In this document: positions 63,301-64,000 of the stretch, in pieces
Position numbering within the stretch: the stretch's first letter is position 1
Layout of the letters: each line of letters opens with the position of its first letter
DNA from: Verrucomicrobium sp. BvORR034
GTDB taxonomy: Bacteria > Verrucomicrobiota > Verrucomicrobiia > Verrucomicrobiales > Verrucomicrobiaceae
DNA length: 64,000 nucleotides
Reading direction: 5' to 3'
NCBI RefSeq assembly: GCF_000739635.1
Contig: NZ_BATQ01000106.1
Coordinates: 25,000-88,999, forward strand
Notes under the pieces: generated by a model
What the model was told of the DNA's origin: nothing
What the model saw: only the letters and a program-made list of their open reading frames with translations
Database searches by the model: none
Program-made: the position numbers and the translations under genes

Positions 63301-63490
63301 TCTTCCCATATTGGAGCCCTGCTCCGACGCTGTTCATCACCCGGGCGAAGGCCTCCCTCGCCTCCTCGTGTACTTCCGGCACGTCCATGGTGTCGTGCCG
63401 GAAAATCTCATGCCGATGCACGATGGCATGAAACAGCTCCGGGTGGCTGTTGGAGCAGAATGCCGTGAGTCGCGGGTCAGTGACGTTCAT
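60341..63490 (-). CDS. Dual P-loop ATPase: N-terminal AAA domain plus C-terminal HerA-like domain
   Basis: A 1049-residue protein with two separate ATPases. N-terminal domain: Walker A LLLGEAGSGKTHLMR (G69-T76) and Walker B FVICLDQLEDIYEL (about 250-263), of the KAP/STAND-like AAA group. The middle (about 415-600) has no recognised domain. The C-terminal domain is HerA/DUF87-like: Walker A FLGGSGSGKTTLALN (670-677), LIDRKGD (697-702), Walker B AVLLFDEADLYLP (about 914-926), and LATQSPGDFDYKAKDNIRNW (954-973). HerA-type ATPases pump or translocate DNA. The partner gene upstream (63509-) is only partly seen, so an operon function such as phage defence, DNA processing or conjugation-related transfer cannot be decided. 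Confidence 0.88.
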   Translation of the reverse strand: MNVTDPRLTAFCSNSHPELFHAIVHRHEIFRHDTMDVPEVHEEAREAFARVMNSVGAGLQYGKILLLLGEAGSGKTHLMRAFRSEVVRKASGYFTYMQMTSGEANYEQYVLTNIIDSLNQSYDDDLSEQTALRRLSNSLVEDKDLFDPGALQFLREGELNLPWVFECSDYLIARLKVQNIHPDLLRVLLLLQRDEPQLKNLILQYLRCRPLSDYDLQKLGGIAPLHGEGGPREVIRSLAALAWALDQSTFVICLDQLEDIYELNEPVQTRFLSAMRVVRELTDAVPSLVVVISCLEDFYAQLKPSLTASLLDRIEKNPGPAKLTGTRTAAEVEKIIVRRLEHLFEDSGTDIVTTEPLFPFVSDLPVKLQGARTRTVLDLCRAARERSQRDGQRPVVANTDVGRPEGTLGQVTPGGSEGLVLEQLWNDHYTTYSEPLPEHEAEMSGLLAWALSQAAGELPGHGWTIKASAGGDQLATQLENSGQVISRTLVTLCNQKAQGGALGNAVVAARERAKNQDRRCVIVRTTSFPESPRTVIAKKLGELIAEGGARTIVEDSDWRAMAAMQTFVAQHGSHQGFAEWLLSETPLTKLRPVSMILNLDDLPAAPEVAAALPGSTRRVDPKPDAPSEAAPPTPLSQPAGRSWLGMTKELSPSPVTIDNAELTRHTAFLGGSGSGKTTLALNLIESLLLSGVPAVLIDRKGDLCSYASEAAWQQPLPSPEAEARRAKLRESIEVTLYTPGRDDGRPLCLPMIPDGLAEMKPTDRDIAAKHTAGALAGMMGYKANGNDAAKTVVLQKALSVLAQVHPDMSLDKLLGIVHDEDATLINAIGYLDTKHFKKLVQDLETLRLGNADLVEARGEKLNAESLFHSPHGKTRLTIISTKFFDSPVKLLFWISQFLQEMNRYASKQPSDNLQAVLLFDEADLYLPATSKPSTKEPMENALKRFRSAGLGMFLATQSPGDFDYKAKDNIRNWFVGRVKEPTALAKMKPMLSEARIDVASKLPAQGPGQFYVIRDGAVTSLQAARSLVSPVQLSDEEILALARAQRPVS

Positions 63491-63508
63491 GAGAGGAAGC
63501 GCCCAAAA

Positions 63509-64000
63509 TTAATCAGTGCGGATAAAGTGAAAAGTTTCGCCGAGGTGATGGGTGGCCGAGCCTGCCACGTCCGCCGGATTCATGGCTTCCACCAAGTCGG
63601 CCCGGCTCAGGCGTAGGCGAAGGGCCTGATTGGCTTCCAACAGCCGACGCTTGAACTCCTGCTCATCCGCTGCGTCGGGCCACCCTGCCTGTTTCAGCCG
63701 CCGCCATACGTGAGAGATAAACACTTTGTTGTCTCCAAACCAGCCAGTGTCGCTGGATCGCGCGGCCGCCAGCACCCTCGCAGCGAAGTCCGACTCCTGG
63801 ACATCCTCATTGGAGTCGGGCTTGCCTTGCAGCCCCGTCGTGTCGGCCGCGTGAGCCATGCGCTCAGCCACCCATTGACGCAGCAGGGCGTGGCGCATCT
63901 CCGTGGAGCCACTCTTGCGAGCACCCACGGCTTTCCCAGCCAGCAAATCGAGGACCTGTGTCGGTGTGGGCAGATCGCCCGTCGGAAGTTTGTACTCCTG
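63509..64000 (-). CDS. Partial gene upstream of the dual ATPase (5' end outside window)
   Basis: The frame is open to the right edge; the visible part encodes about 163 C-terminal residues. It is charged and helical, containing GDNKVFISHVWRRLKQ, ADEQEFKRRLLEANQALRLR, SRADLVEAMNPADVAGS and a terminal ETFHFIRTD. The segments look like a winged-helix-type C-terminal domain, but no family is identified. The gap to the dual-ATPase gene is 18 bases, so they are very probably cotranscribed and functionally linked. The upstream TTG at 63946 is not a convincing start; the gene continues beyond the window. Confidence 0.7.
   Translation of the reverse strand, partial: QEYKLPTGDLPTPTQVLDLLAGKAVGARKSGSTEMRHALLRQWVAERMAHAADTTGLQGKPDSNEDVQESDFAARVLAAARSSDTGWFGDNKVFISHVWRRLKQAGWPDAADEQEFKRRLLEANQALRLRLSRADLVEAMNPADVAGSATHHLGETFHFIRTD

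Overview
The window looks like chromosomal DNA of a GC-rich Gram-negative bacterium, most likely of the phylum Verrucomicrobiota (Verrucomicrobium/Prosthecobacter-like). This is an inference from gene content: a gldA/gldF/gldG-type ABC cluster, a full moxR-DUF58-DUF4381-batA-batBC-batD-batE operon, a beta-barrel protein and Lol-type ABC genes that imply an outer membrane, many Tat/Sec-exported sugar and FAD enzymes, and protein starts that mostly lack a Shine-Dalgarno sequence. No rRNA, tRNA, CRISPR array, prophage or plasmid backbone was found.

Layout. 1-4.6 kb: a minus-strand ABC operon (ATPase, permease, GldG-like auxiliary protein, DUF4340 protein). 4.9-9.3 kb: a membrane TPR-like protein with a recognisable sigma70-type promoter, a cyclic-nucleotide-binding protein, a phosphoesterase and an RNA methyltransferase. 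9.3-16.3 kb: threonine aldolase head-to-head with an ADP-ribosylglycohydrolase, nrdR, a HIT protein, cstA, an exported VanX-like dipeptidase and obgE. 16.4-20.6 kb: an orphan IS5-type transposase N-terminal domain, an ECF sigma factor, a polysaccharide deacetylase, a 58-residue protein with a perfect Shine-Dalgarno, and an AI-2E/PerM-family permease. 20.7-29.0 kb: the Bat operon. 29.1-36.6 kb: thioesterase, DMT-like permease, PaaK-like ligase, a LolD/LolC-like ABC pair and an NmrA-like oxidoreductase paired with an AraC regulator. 37.8-46.8 kb: a polytopic membrane protein, an L,D-transpeptidase-like protein, and a pentose/deoxy-sugar block (bifunctional aldolase-dehydrogenase, araB, araD) interrupted by a REP-type element with a broken RAYT transposase. 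47.0-52.6 kb: fabF, a macro-domain protein, a Tat-exported sugar isomerase and hypotheticals. 52.7-58 kb: a phytoene-desaturase-like FAD protein, then a copper protein, membrane adenylate/guanylate cyclase and beta-barrel protein in one transcription unit. 58-64 kb: a Tat-exported FAD oxidoreductase, a tandem-repeat exported protein, and a large protein with two P-loop ATPase domains (AAA plus HerA-like) whose partner gene runs off the window.

The best candidates for something new are: the symmetric REP-RAYT element at 42872-43600, in which the transposase is split by a TGA in place of an expected Trp codon; the cupredoxin/cyclase/beta-barrel operon; the dual-ATPase locus at the right edge; and the 58-residue protein. 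Family assignments rest on reading motifs by eye; no database search was run.
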